This document shows, piece after piece, positions 6,959 through 15,882 of a stretch of 64,000 bases of DNA (positions are counted from its first letter, which is position 1; each line of letters opens with the position of its first letter). Below the pieces are notes generated by a model, which worked only from the letters and a program-made list of their open reading frames with translations, was not told the origin of the DNA and searched no databases. The translations under genes were made by a program, and so were the position numbers. This DNA comes from an uncultured Bacteroidales bacterium (lineage in GTDB: Bacteria > Bacteroidota > Bacteroidia > Bacteroidales > CAIXZF01), in NCBI GenBank assembly GCA_903923925.1, contig CAIXZF010000035.1:310001-374000 (forward strand), written 5' to 3'.

Positions 6959-9472
6959 ATGATGAAAAAGTTTTCTAATTTATTGATTATCACTATAATC
7001 ATCTTATTCTTCTCGGGTGTATATTCTATATCCTATGCCCAGCAAACCAGAATAATCGGGAAAGTAACAGACATTTCTACCAAAGAACCCCTTCCTTTCG
7101 TTAATCTTATTGTAAAAGGCACAACAATTGGAGCAACAACCGGTTTCGATGGACAGTTTATTATTGAAACAAAAGGCATGGCTGATTCTCTGATCGCAAC
7201 TTTTATTGGTTATAATAAACAGCTTAAAAAAGTGCAAAAAGGAAAATTTCAAACGATTAACTTTGAATTGGTACCAACCAGTTTGCAATTAGCAGAAGTG
7301 GTGATTGTTCCGGGCGAAAATCCTGCTGAAAAAATAATGCGGAATGTTGTTAAAAACAAAGTGAATAACGACAGAGAGCGGTATTCTGCATATCAGTATG
7401 AGGCATATTCAAAGATTCAGTTCGATGCAAATAACATTACTGAAGACTTTAAAAATAAAAAAATCTTCAAACCTTTTCAATTTATATTTGATAACCTTGA
7501 CACTTCTACCGTAAATGGAAAGGCTTATTTACCGATTTTTTTAACTGAATCCTTGTCAGATGTTTATTTCAGGAAAGATCCTAAAAGCCAGAAGGAGATA
7601 ATCAAAGCTTCGAAGGTATCAGGAATAAAGAATGAAAGTTTTAGTCAGTTTCTGGGTGACCTGATTCAGAATATCAATATTTATGATAACTACCTGATGA
7701 TCTTCCAAAAGAATTTTGTGAGTCCCACTGCAAGTTTTGGGCTTGGATTCTACAAATATTATCTGGTTGACAGCTCTTTCATTGACAATAAGTATTGCTA
7801 TAAAATCATGTTCAAGCCTAGGCATAAACAGGAATTAACTTTTACAGGGCATTTTTGGATTCACGACACAACATGGGCAATTAAAGAGGTTGAGATGAAA
7901 ATGGTAGAGGATGCTAACATCAACTTTATTAAAGATCTTGTTGTAAACCAGAACTTTGACAGAATTGACGGAAAATCCTGGATGATGACTAAGGATCAGC
8001 TTATTATTGACTTCAATGTGATCGAAAATTCAAGAAGTACAATGGGCTTTTATGGCAGGAAAACGACATCGTATAAAAATTTTGTTTTTAATGCCCTAAA
8101 GTCTGATGAGTTTTATTCGACCCCTACCAATATAATTGTTGAAGATAACTCCCTTGAAAGAAATGAAGCATATTGGAAACAAGCCAGGCACGATTCTTTG
8201 TCACGGGATGAGAAGACAATTTATCATATGATAGACACTTTGAAATCACTTCCCGCTTTCAGAACGTATGTTGATATTATTAAAATGGTTACAACAGGGT
8301 ATTACGAAGATGGAAAATTTGAATGGGGCCCTTATATGTCTACCATTAGTTTCAATCCTCTTGAAGGTTCAAGGTTTAGATTAGGTGGTAGAACAAGTAA
8401 TGCTTTTAGTAAGAAAATTGAGTTTTCAGGGCATATTGCATATGGAACCAACGATCAGACATATAAATATGGATTTAATACAGTCTTTATGTTTGATAAA
8501 AATCCTCGCAGGGTTCTGCAACTTTCTCACAGTTGGGATATTGAACAACTTGGTCAAAGCCAGAATGCGTTTCGTGAAGATTTTTTACTTGCATCATTAT
8601 TCAGGAGAAATCCTGCCGACAAACTTTCTATGGTTAGAGAATATCATGCCACATACGAGCATGAGTGGTTTAATGGGCTTTTAAGCAGGGTTCACTTTGT
8701 GAATAGAAATATTTATGCTCTCGGTGATACCATGTTTAAAGTGTTTGCAAATGATGTCAACGGTTTGGCGGAGAGAAGGTCAATTACAACATCTGAAATA
8801 CGGATTGATACAAGAGTTGCAATTAAAGAACGCTTCGTTATGGGAGAATTTCAGCGCCAGAGCCTTGGTGCAAAATATCCGATTCTGGAAATACAATATA
8901 CTTATGGAATACCAAATCTGCTAGGTGCAGAATATGAATATCACAAGCTTCAGTTGGGATTAGAGCATTGGTTTAATATTGGTTCATTCGGGTGGTCTAA
9001 ATATATAATTGAGGCTGGACGGATTTGGGGTAAAGTTCCTTATCCACTTCTTAAACTACATGAGGGTAATGAAACTTTTTCTGTTGATGAATATGCGTTC
9101 AATACTATGAATTATTATGAATTCGTTAGCGATCGTTATATAAGTGCTTATTATACACATCATTTTGGTGGATTATTTTTAAACAGAGTACCCTTGTTAC
9201 GAAAACTAAAATGGCGTGAAGTTGGATATATTAAAGGACTGGTTGGTACATTGGATACTAAAAATGTCATGTCTTATCTTCCCGATGGTACTCAGGTTAC
9301 TACACTGCCTAAAGGTCTTGGTGCTCTTGATAAACCTTTCTTCGAAGGTGGTATGGGAGTCGAAAATATCTTCAGGGTACTCCGAGTCGATTTTATCTGG
9401 AGGCTTTCATACCTCGATCATGAAAATATTACCAAATACGGTTTAAGATTCACTTTGTGGTTCGACTTCTGA
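6959..9472 (+). CDS. DUF5686 outer-membrane protein with carboxypeptidase-regulatory-like domain
   Basis: An 837-residue protein with a signal peptide (to about SISYAQQ). A carboxypeptidase-D-regulatory-like beta-sandwich follows at ~30-115 (IIGKVTDISTKEPLPFVNL, TTGFDGQFII). The long DUF5686 region ends in a predicted beta-barrel whose last residues (YGLRFTLWFDF) have the aromatic C-terminus of an outer-membrane strand. The segment ENPAEKIMRNVVKNK right after the first domain is the family's entry motif. The function is not established; members are Bacteroidota outer-membrane proteins often annotated as TonB-receptor-like, but there is no TonB plug here. ATG codons at 6959 and 6962 are both possible. 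lptB follows after 35 bases. Confidence 0.85.
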   Translation: MMKKFSNLLIITIIILFFSGVYSISYAQQTRIIGKVTDISTKEPLPFVNLIVKGTTIGATTGFDGQFIIETKGMADSLIATFIGYNKQLKKVQKGKFQTINFELVPTSLQLAEVVIVPGENPAEKIMRNVVKNKVNNDRERYSAYQYEAYSKIQFDANNITEDFKNKKIFKPFQFIFDNLDTSTVNGKAYLPIFLTESLSDVYFRKDPKSQKEIIKASKVSGIKNESFSQFLGDLIQNINIYDNYLMIFQKNFVSPTASFGLGFYKYYLVDSSFIDNKYCYKIMFKPRHKQELTFTGHFWIHDTTWAIKEVEMKMVEDANINFIKDLVVNQNFDRIDGKSWMMTKDQLIIDFNVIENSRSTMGFYGRKTTSYKNFVFNALKSDEFYSTPTNIIVEDNSLERNEAYWKQARHDSLSRDEKTIYHMIDTLKSLPAFRTYVDIIKMVTTGYYEDGKFEWGPYMSTISFNPLEGSRFRLGGRTSNAFSKKIEFSGHIAYGTNDQTYKYGFNTVFMFDKNPRRVLQLSHSWDIEQLGQSQNAFREDFLLASLFRRNPADKLSMVREYHATYEHEWFNGLLSRVHFVNRNIYALGDTMFKVFANDVNGLAERRSITTSEIRIDTRVAIKERFVMGEFQRQSLGAKYPILEIQYTYGIPNLLGAEYEYHKLQLGLEHWFNIGSFGWSKYIIEAGRIWGKVPYPLLKLHEGNETFSVDEYAFNTMNYYEFVSDRYISAYYTHHFGGLFLNRVPLLRKLKWREVGYIKGLVGTLDTKNVMSYLPDGTQVTTLPKGLGALDKPFFEGGMGVENIFRVLRVDFIWRLSYLDHENITKYGLRFTLWFDF

Positions 9473-9507
9473 TTTCTATATATATGTAACTACCATACTA
9501 GCTAAAT

Positions 9508-10236
9508 ATGATTCTGCGAACTGAGAAAATCTCGAAAAAATACAGGCAACGTAAGGTTGTAAACGAAGTTAGCATTGAAGTCCATCAGGGTGAAATCGTT
9601 GGATTACTTGGACCAAATGGTGCAGGAAAAACAACTTCCTTTTACATTATTACAGGTTTGATTAAACCATTATCAGGTAAGGTTTTTCTAGGTGATATTG
9701 ATATTACAGATGAACCAATGTATAAAAGGGCTCAGAGAGGAATTGGGTATCTCGCTCAGGAAGCTTCAATATTCCGGCAACTAAGTGTTGAAGATAATGT
9801 TAAAGCAGTTCTTGAGTTTTCTAAATTCTCAAAATCTGAACAAAAAGACAGACTTGAATCCTTACTTGACGAATTTAGGTTGCAGCATGTGAGAAAAAGC
9901 CCGGGAATAACATTATCTGGTGGTGAGCGTCGACGAACTGAGATTGCCCGCTGCCTTGCAGTTGATCCGAGTTTCATCCTTCTCGATGAACCTTTTGCCG
10001 GAGTTGATCCAATTGCAGTTGAAGATATTCAATTTATTGTAGAAAAACTGAAAGTAAAAAATATCGGTGTCCTTATCACAGATCATAATGTTCATGAAAC
10101 ATTAAATATTACAGACAGGGCTTATCTCCTTTTTGAAGGGAGTGTTTTGAAATCCGGAACAGCTGAGGATCTCGCAAATGATGAGCAAGTAAGGAAAGTA
10201 TATCTTGGAGCTAATTTTGAACTAAGAAACAAATAG
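9508..10236 (+). CDS. lptB: LPS export ABC transporter ATP-binding protein LptB
   Basis: The cytoplasmic ATPase that drives LptBFG extraction of lipopolysaccharide from the inner membrane. Walker A is GPNGAGKTT (about residues 35-43), the Q-loop is in [17 protein letters not shown], the signature is [16 protein letters not shown], Walker B is [16 protein letters not shown] and the switch histidine is in LITDHNV. The wording of the signature and the FAGVDPIAV string are specific to LptB among ABC ATPases. At 242 residues it has normal length. It is cotranscribed or nearly so with the DUF5686 gene and converges on pssA (5 bases between stops). Confidence 0.96.
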   Translation: MILRTEKISKKYRQRKVVNEVSIEVHQGEIVGLLGPNGAGKTTSFYIITGLIKPLSGKVFLGDIDITDEPMYKRAQRGIGYLAQEASIFRQLSVEDNVKAVLEFSKFSKSEQKDRLESLLDEFRLQHVRKSPGITLSGGERRRTEIARCLAVDPSFILLDEPFAGVDPIAVEDIQFIVEKLKVKNIGVLITDHNVHETLNITDRAYLLFEGSVLKSGTAEDLANDEQVRKVYLGANFELRNK

Positions 10237-10241
10237 TATTC

Positions 10242-10976
10242 CTAGGCTTTTTCTCTCCATAATATTGAGAATAGAACATATAAAAGGATTATCACAGGTA
10301 CAGCTGTAAATTGCAATAGCGCGAAAAGAATCAGAGCTGCCGCGATAAATGTATACCGGATTTTATTCCTCACCCACGAAAAATCTTTGAATTTCAACGC
10401 AAACAATGGAATGTTTGCAACAAGTAGAATTGACATTATCAAACTCAGTAGCGCTAAAATAAATGGATTAAACATAAATCCTAGTATACTATGAACTATA
10501 TTGCTGCTAAAATGAATCTGGTAAGCCATTATCATTGGTATTGACGCAAGTAACATTGCATTCGCAGGTGTTGGTAAGCCAATAAACCGGTCCTCCTGTC
10601 TTACATCAACATTAAATATGGCCAGCCTCCATGCTGATAGTACCGGAATAGCCAATGCTAAATATGGTAGATTCGTTGCAAGTGATGATTGAGGATAACC
10701 GATTTCTGCAGCCTGGCTTATGAGGTGAAACATAATAAGGCCGGGGGCTAACCCAAAGGAAACCATATCTGCCAGAGAATCAAGCTGTTTGCCTATATCT
10801 GTTCTGGCATTCAATAAGCGGGCTGCCATACCGTCAAGAAAATCAAACCCTGCAGCAAGAAATATGAAAAGACCTGCTACATCTGTTTCATTATTTGCTA
10901 CTGCCATTACAGACATGCACCCACAAAGCAGGTTCATGCTGGTTATCATATTCGGGATATTATTTTTTAACCACAT
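10242..10976 (-). CDS. pssA: CDP-diacylglycerol-serine O-phosphatidyltransferase
   Basis: An integral membrane enzyme that joins CDP-diacylglycerol and serine to form phosphatidylserine, the precursor of phosphatidylethanolamine. The CDP-alcohol phosphatidyltransferase signature (DGMAARLLNARTDIGKQLDS followed by LADMVSFG) is complete, with all expected Asp, Gly and Arg residues at about residues 48-75. Several hydrophobic helices follow, ending in ILWREKA. The start MWLKNNIPNMIT is the usual one, in which the conserved IPN-x-(I/L)T motif sits near the N-terminus. The phosphatidylserine decarboxylase gene that often neighbours it is not in the window. Confidence 0.94.
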   Translation of the reverse strand: MWLKNNIPNMITSMNLLCGCMSVMAVANNETDVAGLFIFLAAGFDFLDGMAARLLNARTDIGKQLDSLADMVSFGLAPGLIMFHLISQAAEIGYPQSSLATNLPYLALAIPVLSAWRLAIFNVDVRQEDRFIGLPTPANAMLLASIPMIMAYQIHFSSNIVHSILGFMFNPFILALLSLIMSILLVANIPLFALKFKDFSWVRNKIRYTFIAAALILFALLQFTAVPVIILLYVLFSILWREKA

Positions 10977-11017
10977 ATTGAATATTTGAAGTAAAATTAC
11001 GCATATTCGTACCTGTT

Positions 11018-11050
11018 TTTGAATTTACATTAGATTTTGTCGTAATTTTG
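11018..11050 (+). promoter_or_regulatory. Promoter for the 83-residue gene and queA (TTTG, 21 nt, TAATTTTG)
   Basis: TTTG at 11018-11021, 21 bases, then TAATTTTG at 11043-11050: an excellent match to the Bacteroidota -33/-7 pattern, in the divergent gap between pssA and the following genes. Transcription would start near 11056, ~27 bases before the GTG at 11083. Confidence 0.6.
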
Positions 11051-11082
11051 CCCTAACAATCAGCAATACAAACAATTGAACA

Positions 11083-11334
11083 GTGATTAATCCTTCTGAT
11101 TTTAATAGATTTTCTCCACTTAAGCAAACTCAGGTTCTTTTTGAAAAAGGCAGAGAACTGATGACTCGTCGCGAAGGTGAATATACAATCCGGTTATATG
11201 AGCTTGCAGAGTTTTATGTTGAAATTTGGTATTTACAGCGTATTAACAAGGTTTTGCGCGTTGAAGTTGTTAATATCGCAGAAATTATGCATCAATATGA
11301 GCCGGAAATTAATATTAACGATATTTTTAGCTAG
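11083..11334 (+). CDS. Small conserved protein of unknown function
   Basis: 83 residues starting at a GTG; no ATG is available before the conserved-looking part. The protein is soluble and mostly helical, with a charged and aromatic middle (RREGEYTIRLYELAEFYVEIWY) and an acidic end (YEPEININDIFS). There is no signal peptide or membrane segment. I do not recognise a functional family. Its own promoter just upstream and the 14-base gap to queA support a real gene that leads a queA unit. Codon use is like that of its neighbours. Confidence 0.7.
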   Translation: MINPSDFNRFSPLKQTQVLFEKGRELMTRREGEYTIRLYELAEFYVEIWYLQRINKVLRVEVVNIAEIMHQYEPEININDIFS

Positions 11335-11348
11335 TTAATTTCCGACAG

Positions 11349-12593
11349 ATGCAGGATCCTCGACTTATCAGGATTAGCGACTATAATTATTCACTACCTG
11401 AGGAAAAGATTGCCCGTTTTCCTCTTGAGGAAAGGGATGCCAGTAAGCTGCTGATAAGTACAGCTGATAATCAGCTGAAAAGCGATATATTTTCAAATAT
11501 CTCTGATTATTTACCAGAAAATAGTCTGGTGATCCTGAATAATACCAGAGTAGTTCATGCCAGAATTCTGTTTAAAAAAGCAAGCGGTGCGTTAATTGAA
11601 GTTTTTTGTCTTGAACCCTATTCCCCGGTAAATGATATTCAACTTGCTTTCTCACAAAGTTCCCCGGTAACCTGGCTGTGTCTTATCGGTAATGCTAAAC
11701 GATGGACTTCTGGACTTCTGGAACTCAGGCAAAATATTGATGGGAGGGAAGTCTGTCTTTTAGTTACAAAAAATGAACGCACAAACAATGATGGGTCTGC
11801 AAAAGTTACATTTGAATGGCAACCACAAGAAGTGACTTTTTCTCACATCATTGATGCTTTTGGCTGTATCCCTTTACCACCATATATAAAAAGAAAACCT
11901 GACAAAGAGGATAGCCAGAGATATCAAACCATTTTTGCCAAACCGGAAGGCTCTGTTGCTGCTCCTACTGCCGGATTACATTTTACACAAAATGTTTTTA
12001 AATCATTAAAAAACAAGCACATCGATTTTGAATATCTTACATTGCATGTTGGTTCAGGCACTTTTAAACCAGTAAGTTCTGAAACAATTGGCGATCATTT
12101 GATGCATGCTGAACAATTAATTATAACTTCCGACCTTTTAGAAAAAATTTCAAAAGGTTCCTATTCATCTTTGGTAGCTGTTGGAACGACTAGTGTAAGG
12201 TGTCTGGAAAGTTTATATTGGCTTGGAATCCAAATTATTAATGGAAGGGAACTCTCCTTACCTTTTAAAATAGAACAATGGGTGCCATATCATGAGCAAA
12301 ACAGCGATCTGATAACTGTTTCCGAATCGTTTAATGCGATTATAAAGTCAATGAAGAAGCAAGATATTGTTGCGCTCATTGGCTTCACAAACCTGATTAT
12401 AGCGCCTCCATATAAATTTAGATGTATTGATATTTTAGTTACAAATTTTCACCAGCCTAAAAGTACTTTGCTTTTGTTGGTTTCTGCTTTTGCAGGCGAA
12501 AACTGGAAGAATGCTTATGCGTATGCTTTGCAAAATAACTTCAGATTTCTGAGTTATGGCGATAGTTGCTTATTCTTTACGAAGAGGATTTGA
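11349..12593 (+). CDS. queA: S-adenosylmethionine:tRNA ribosyltransferase-isomerase QueA
   Basis: Makes epoxyqueuosine in tRNA by transferring and isomerising the ribosyl part of SAM onto 7-aminomethyl-7-deazaguanine. Visible family marks: ISDYNYSLPEEKIARFPL at the N-terminus, ILNNTRVVHARI, PLPPYIKRKPDKEDSQRYQT, the catalytic-core string SVAAPTAGLHFT, HVGSGTFKPV, and the closing NFHQPKSTLLLLVSAFAG. With 414 residues it is longer than the ~350 of E. coli QueA because of inserted segments, which is normal for Bacteroidota copies. The ATG at 11349 follows the small gene by 14 bases. Confidence 0.96.
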   Translation: MQDPRLIRISDYNYSLPEEKIARFPLEERDASKLLISTADNQLKSDIFSNISDYLPENSLVILNNTRVVHARILFKKASGALIEVFCLEPYSPVNDIQLAFSQSSPVTWLCLIGNAKRWTSGLLELRQNIDGREVCLLVTKNERTNNDGSAKVTFEWQPQEVTFSHIIDAFGCIPLPPYIKRKPDKEDSQRYQTIFAKPEGSVAAPTAGLHFTQNVFKSLKNKHIDFEYLTLHVGSGTFKPVSSETIGDHLMHAEQLIITSDLLEKISKGSYSSLVAVGTTSVRCLESLYWLGIQIINGRELSLPFKIEQWVPYHEQNSDLITVSESFNAIIKSMKKQDIVALIGFTNLIIAPPYKFRCIDILVTNFHQPKSTLLLLVSAFAGENWKNAYAYALQNNFRFLSYGDSCLFFTKRI

Positions 12594-12676
12594 TTATTCA
12601 CCGGGAGAATATTGAAGAATGACCGGTTAAAAAGGGGGTGTTTGCCGAAGATTTTGACCTGTTCTCCGGAAACTTA

Positions 12677-12707
12677 TTGTGTAGAAGGCATAGTGATTCT
12701 ACATTTG
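12677..12707 (+). promoter_or_regulatory. Promoter for the PspC/LiaF-like pair (TTG, 20 nt, TACATTTG)
   Basis: TTG at 12677-12679, exactly 20 bases, then TACATTTG at 12700-12707. Transcription would start near 12713, so the downstream protein must start at the ATG at 12744 and not at an in-frame TTG at 12612 that lies before the promoter. The 150-base gap 12594-12743 otherwise holds nothing recognisable. Confidence 0.6.
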
Positions 12708-12743
12708 CTTCATCATTCCTTGAATAATTTAACACGCATCAAA

Positions 12744-13250
12744 ATGGAAAATAAAAGATTTTATCGAAGCATGACCAGCAACTACCTTGGGGGAGTTTGT
12801 GGTGGAATAGCAGAATATTTTAATATTGACCCGGCGCTGGTCCGGATATTGTTTGTTTTAGTAGCTATTTACGGAGGAGCAGGAATCCTTTTTTATCTCA
12901 TCCTTTGGATAGTGATTCCGAGAGCCCCACTGGAATCGTATGATTATTACAAAAAAAAAGCGGATTATGAAAACCCTGTAAATGAAGAGAAAACATATAG
13001 TGATACTACTTCTTCTTGCGAAGGAAATTTTGAAATGAAAAGCAAAGCAGAAGCATCGATAAAAAACAGAAAAGGAAATGGAAGTATTGTTGCGGGTATC
13101 ATACTTGTTACTTTAGGAACGCTCTTTTTACTGGACAATTTTATTCCTCAAATTCAATTCAGCGACATTTGGCCTGCTATTCTTGTTGTTGCAGGTGTAG
13201 GTTTAATCGCATCGAACTTTATTAAAAAAAATCCTAAAAATGAGCTATAA
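12744..13250 (+). CDS. PspC-domain membrane protein
   Basis: A 168-residue protein. Residues ~1-60 form a PspC domain (MENKRFYRSMTSNYLGGVCG, then GIAEYFNIDPALVRILFVL and the membrane helix ending LWIVIPRAP). A polar linker leads to a second part with two hydrophobic segments of the DUF5668/LiaI type (IVAGIILVTLGTLFLLDNF, IWPAILVVAGVGLIASNF). PspC proteins sense or transmit envelope stress; in Bacteroidota this fusion commonly lies before a LiaF-like protein, as here, where the two genes overlap by 11 bases. The start at 12744 is set by the promoter at 12677-12707 and by the family's N-terminus. Confidence 0.88.
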   Translation: MENKRFYRSMTSNYLGGVCGGIAEYFNIDPALVRILFVLVAIYGGAGILFYLILWIVIPRAPLESYDYYKKKADYENPVNEEKTYSDTTSSCEGNFEMKSKAEASIKNRKGNGSIVAGIILVTLGTLFLLDNFIPQIQFSDIWPAILVVAGVGLIASNFIKKNPKNEL

Positions 13251-14154
13251 AAAAATCTTCTGGGGTGTTATCCTTGTATTGCTTGGTACAGCCCTAATAC
13301 TGAAAAATCTGGGAATCCTTTGGTTTTCATGGTACGGAATTTGGCGCCTTTGGCCAGTATTATTAATCCTTTGGGGTGTGAGTTTAATACCAGTTAAAGA
13401 TTATATTAAACTTATAATTTCATTACTAATAGTTGCATTAAGTGTTTCATTCCTCTATAAAGAGAGAAATTCAACCTATCCGGGATTTCATTTCGACTGG
13501 AATGAGGATAATGAAGAAGTTTTAACCGGAGTAAATAAACAGAATCTGAGTGAGGAATGGGATTCAACACTTACCACTGCTGTGTTAAACTTTGATGCTG
13601 CTGCAGGGGCTTTTAAAATTGATCAGTCTAGTCTCAAACTTATTGAATTTGAAAAAAATGGTGAGATCGGGACTTATTCAATGGAGATACAGAAGGAAGG
13701 AGACACAGCAACAGTAGACCTGAACATGCATGGTCAAAGTGTTGAAGTTGGGAATAATCGTGGGAATAATGTGACAATGAGAATTAATGCAGATCCAATC
13801 TGGAATTTTAACATGGATGTTGGCGCAGCCAGTATTGATATGGATTTAACAAAATTTAAAATAGGAGATATACATCTTGACGGTGGAGCGTCTTCAGTAG
13901 ATCTTAAATTAGGAATCCTTCAGAAAACCACCAACCTGGATATAGAAACAGGTGCTTCTTCAATCACTATCAGGATCCCTAAAGATGCTGGCTGTGAATT
14001 AAAATCAAATACTTTTATGACCAGCAGGAATATTGATGGCTTCAATAAAATAGAATCAGGCCTTTACAGAACTGCCAATTATTCTTCCTCCTCACAGAAA
14101 ATTTCAATTAATGTGGAATCAGCAATTTCGAGTTTGGATATTGAAAGATATTGA
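13240..14154 (+). CDS. LiaF-like membrane protein with adhesin-like C-terminal domain
   Basis: 304 residues. The N-terminal ~80 residues hold three or four hydrophobic helices of the LiaI-LiaF/DUF5668 type (IFWGVILVLLGTALILKNLG, LWPVLLILWGVSLIP). The extracytoplasmic remainder is a repetitive beta domain with recurring Gly-Ala-Ser turns (DVGAASIDMDL, DGGASSVDLKLG, ETGASSITIRIP), as in the toast-rack/DUF2154-like fold. In Firmicutes LiaF restrains the LiaRS stress response; here only the architecture is shared and no histidine kinase is adjacent. It overlaps the PspC gene by 11 bases, indicating coupled translation, and is closed by the terminator at 14174. Confidence 0.82.
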   Translation: MSYKKIFWGVILVLLGTALILKNLGILWFSWYGIWRLWPVLLILWGVSLIPVKDYIKLIISLLIVALSVSFLYKERNSTYPGFHFDWNEDNEEVLTGVNKQNLSEEWDSTLTTAVLNFDAAAGAFKIDQSSLKLIEFEKNGEIGTYSMEIQKEGDTATVDLNMHGQSVEVGNNRGNNVTMRINADPIWNFNMDVGAASIDMDLTKFKIGDIHLDGGASSVDLKLGILQKTTNLDIETGASSITIRIPKDAGCELKSNTFMTSRNIDGFNKIESGLYRTANYSSSSQKISINVESAISSLDIERY

Positions 14155-14173
14155 TTACAATAGAGTTATGATT

Positions 14174-14205
14174 AAAAGGGCAGAAGTTTTTCTGCCCTTT
14201 TTTAT
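14174..14205 (+). terminator. Rho-independent terminator after the PspC/LiaF-like unit
   Basis: AAAAGGGCAGAA, loop GTTT, TTCTGCCCTTTT: a perfect 12-base stem with a T-run right after it. It starts 20 bases after the stop at 14154 and also has an A-run on the other side. Confidence 0.88.
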
Positions 14206-14218
14206 TTCATGCTTTTTA

Positions 14219-14226
14219 TACCTTTG
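14219..14226 (+). promoter_or_regulatory. -7 promoter element for tatC (TACCTTTG)
   Basis: TACCTTTG lies 13 bases before the tatC ATG and just after the upstream terminator, so the message would have a very short leader. No TTG is seen at the -33 position, which falls in the terminator's T-run. Confidence 0.45.
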
Positions 14227-14239
14227 CCAATGAAAGATT

Positions 14240-15085
14240 ATGGCAGAACAATTAAGTAATAAAAGTAATGCTGCTTCATCAACAGATGAAGCGGAGATGT
14301 CCTTCTGGGAGCATCTTGAAGAATTAAGATCACATGTAGTCCGCTCAGCTATTGCAGTTGTTGTTTTAGCACTAATTGCATTTATTAATCGGAAATTTAT
14401 TTTCGATGGTATTATTCTGGCCCCCAATGATCCTAACTTTATTACAAACCGGGTTTTTTGCTGGATAGGAAAGTTAGTTGGTATGGATAGCCTTTGCAAT
14501 CAGGGTGTTAAAATAAAAATCATCAACTATAGTATGTCGGGGCAGTTTACAACCCATTTGTATATTTCAATAATTGCAGGAATAATTTTAGCTATACCTT
14601 ATCTGGTATGGGAAATTTGGCGTTTTCTTAAACCTGCATTAAAAGAGAATGAAAGGAATAGCAGCCGTGCTGCAGTTTTTGTAATTTCCTTTCTTTTTCT
14701 TCTTGGCGTCCTTTTCGGGTATTACCTCATTGTACCTCTTACAGTTAATTTTTTTGGCAGCTATCAGGTTAGTGAACTGGTTGAGAATAATATCTCATTA
14801 GCCTCTTTTATTTCAACGGTTGTAACATCAACTTTTGCTTCTGGAATATTATTTCTATTACCAGTTTTTGTATATTTTCTTACTAAAGTTGGTATTCTGA
14901 CTCCCGAATTTTTGCGTAAGACCAGGAAATATACAATTGTAATAATTCTTTTTTTAGCAGCAGTTATTACTCCACCTGACGTTGTTAGCCAGATTATTGT
15001 TTCAATCCCACTTTATGGGTTATTTGAACTAAGTATTTGGGTTGCTTCCCGTGCAATAAAAAAAACAAAAGAAGCTAAAGCCTGA
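14240..15085 (+). CDS. tatC: Sec-independent protein translocase subunit TatC
   Basis: The multi-spanning receptor of the twin-arginine translocase, which moves folded proteins across the inner membrane. After a short polar N-terminus comes the hallmark SFWEHLEELRSHVVRS, then six hydrophobic segments, with PYLVWEIWRFLKPALKENER between helices 2 and 3 and the conserved ITPPDVVSQI near the end. Length is 281 residues, normal. Neither tatA nor tatB lies in the window. The gene stands alone between a terminator and the convergent hydrolase gene. Confidence 0.97.
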   Translation: MAEQLSNKSNAASSTDEAEMSFWEHLEELRSHVVRSAIAVVVLALIAFINRKFIFDGIILAPNDPNFITNRVFCWIGKLVGMDSLCNQGVKIKIINYSMSGQFTTHLYISIIAGIILAIPYLVWEIWRFLKPALKENERNSSRAAVFVISFLFLLGVLFGYYLIVPLTVNFFGSYQVSELVENNISLASFISTVVTSTFASGILFLLPVFVYFLTKVGILTPEFLRKTRKYTIVIILFLAAVITPPDVVSQIIVSIPLYGLFELSIWVASRAIKKTKEAKA

Positions 15086-15090
15086 GAAAT

Positions 15091-15882
15091 TTAATTTTCC
15101 AGAATGAATCTGCTAATTATCTCATGAAGTCTGATTGGCGTATCAGCCTGAATCCAATGGGAGGCATTTTCAATAGTTTCTAATTGGAATTCTGGAAAAA
15201 GAGTTGATATTGGAGTAATGTCATCATCAGTAATGTAATCACTTTCACCTCCTCTGACAAATAATACAGGTTTGCCGAATTGTTTTTTTGAAGTTATACC
15301 TTCGGTAAGGTAATCGAGATTTTCGGTTATCGCTTCAATATTTGATCTCCATGAAAACCGACTGCTGTTGGGTCTGTAGAGGTTCTTGAGAATAAATAGC
15401 TGTATCTTTGGATCGTTGATCATACTCCCTATTTGGTCCTCAATTTCTTTTCGGGTGCTTATTGAGTCAAAATCAACTGATAGCATAGCTCCGGAAACAT
15501 CGAGATGCGTGTTTCTGATTGCATATGCCCTGGTACTTATATCGATAATTATTAATATTTCAGGAATTTCAGGGTATTCAAGAGCAAATTTCATAGCCAC
15601 TTTACCTCCCATGGAATGCCCGATAATTATTGGATCAACAATATTATGACTGGAAATAAATTCTCGTAAATCTTCTGCCATAGACTGATAATTCATAACT
15701 GAACTATGCGGACTTTGCCCATGATTCCTTAGATCTGGAAGAAAAATCTTGTATCCTGCTGACATCATCCGAGCGAAAGTTACCCAGTTGTCGGATATTC
15801 CGAATAATCCATGTAAAATTATTATTGGTTTTCCCTCACCGTAAATTCGAGTAAATAAATCCATACTTATGATTTCTAGCAT
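15091..15882 (-). CDS. Alpha/beta hydrolase (esterase YbfF-like)
   Basis: A cytosolic serine hydrolase of 263 residues. The oxyanion-hole motif LHGLFGISDNW (about residues 23-33), the nucleophile elbow GHSMGG (Ser near residue 94), the acid in RGGESDYI and the histidine in NASHWIQAD complete a triad. The FGISDNW and LRNHGQSPH strings resemble YbfF-type acyl-ester hydrolases; the substrate is not known. Its ATG overlaps the pdxJ stop by one base (TAATG), so it is translationally coupled to pdxJ; a second ATG at 15864 is also possible. Confidence 0.88.
   Translation of the reverse strand: MLEIISMDLFTRIYGEGKPIIILHGLFGISDNWVTFARMMSAGYKIFLPDLRNHGQSPHSSVMNYQSMAEDLREFISSHNIVDPIIIGHSMGGKVAMKFALEYPEIPEILIIIDISTRAYAIRNTHLDVSGAMLSVDFDSISTRKEIEDQIGSMINDPKIQLFILKNLYRPNSSRFSWRSNIEAITENLDYLTEGITSKKQFGKPVLFVRGGESDYITDDDITPISTLFPEFQLETIENASHWIQADTPIRLHEIISRFILEN

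Noticed and set aside
14155-14499. Minus-strand open frame of 114 codons over the start of tatC
   Set aside because: It crosses the terminator at 14174-14205 and the tatC coding region, has no recognisable motif, and the plus-strand frame is a clear TatC.
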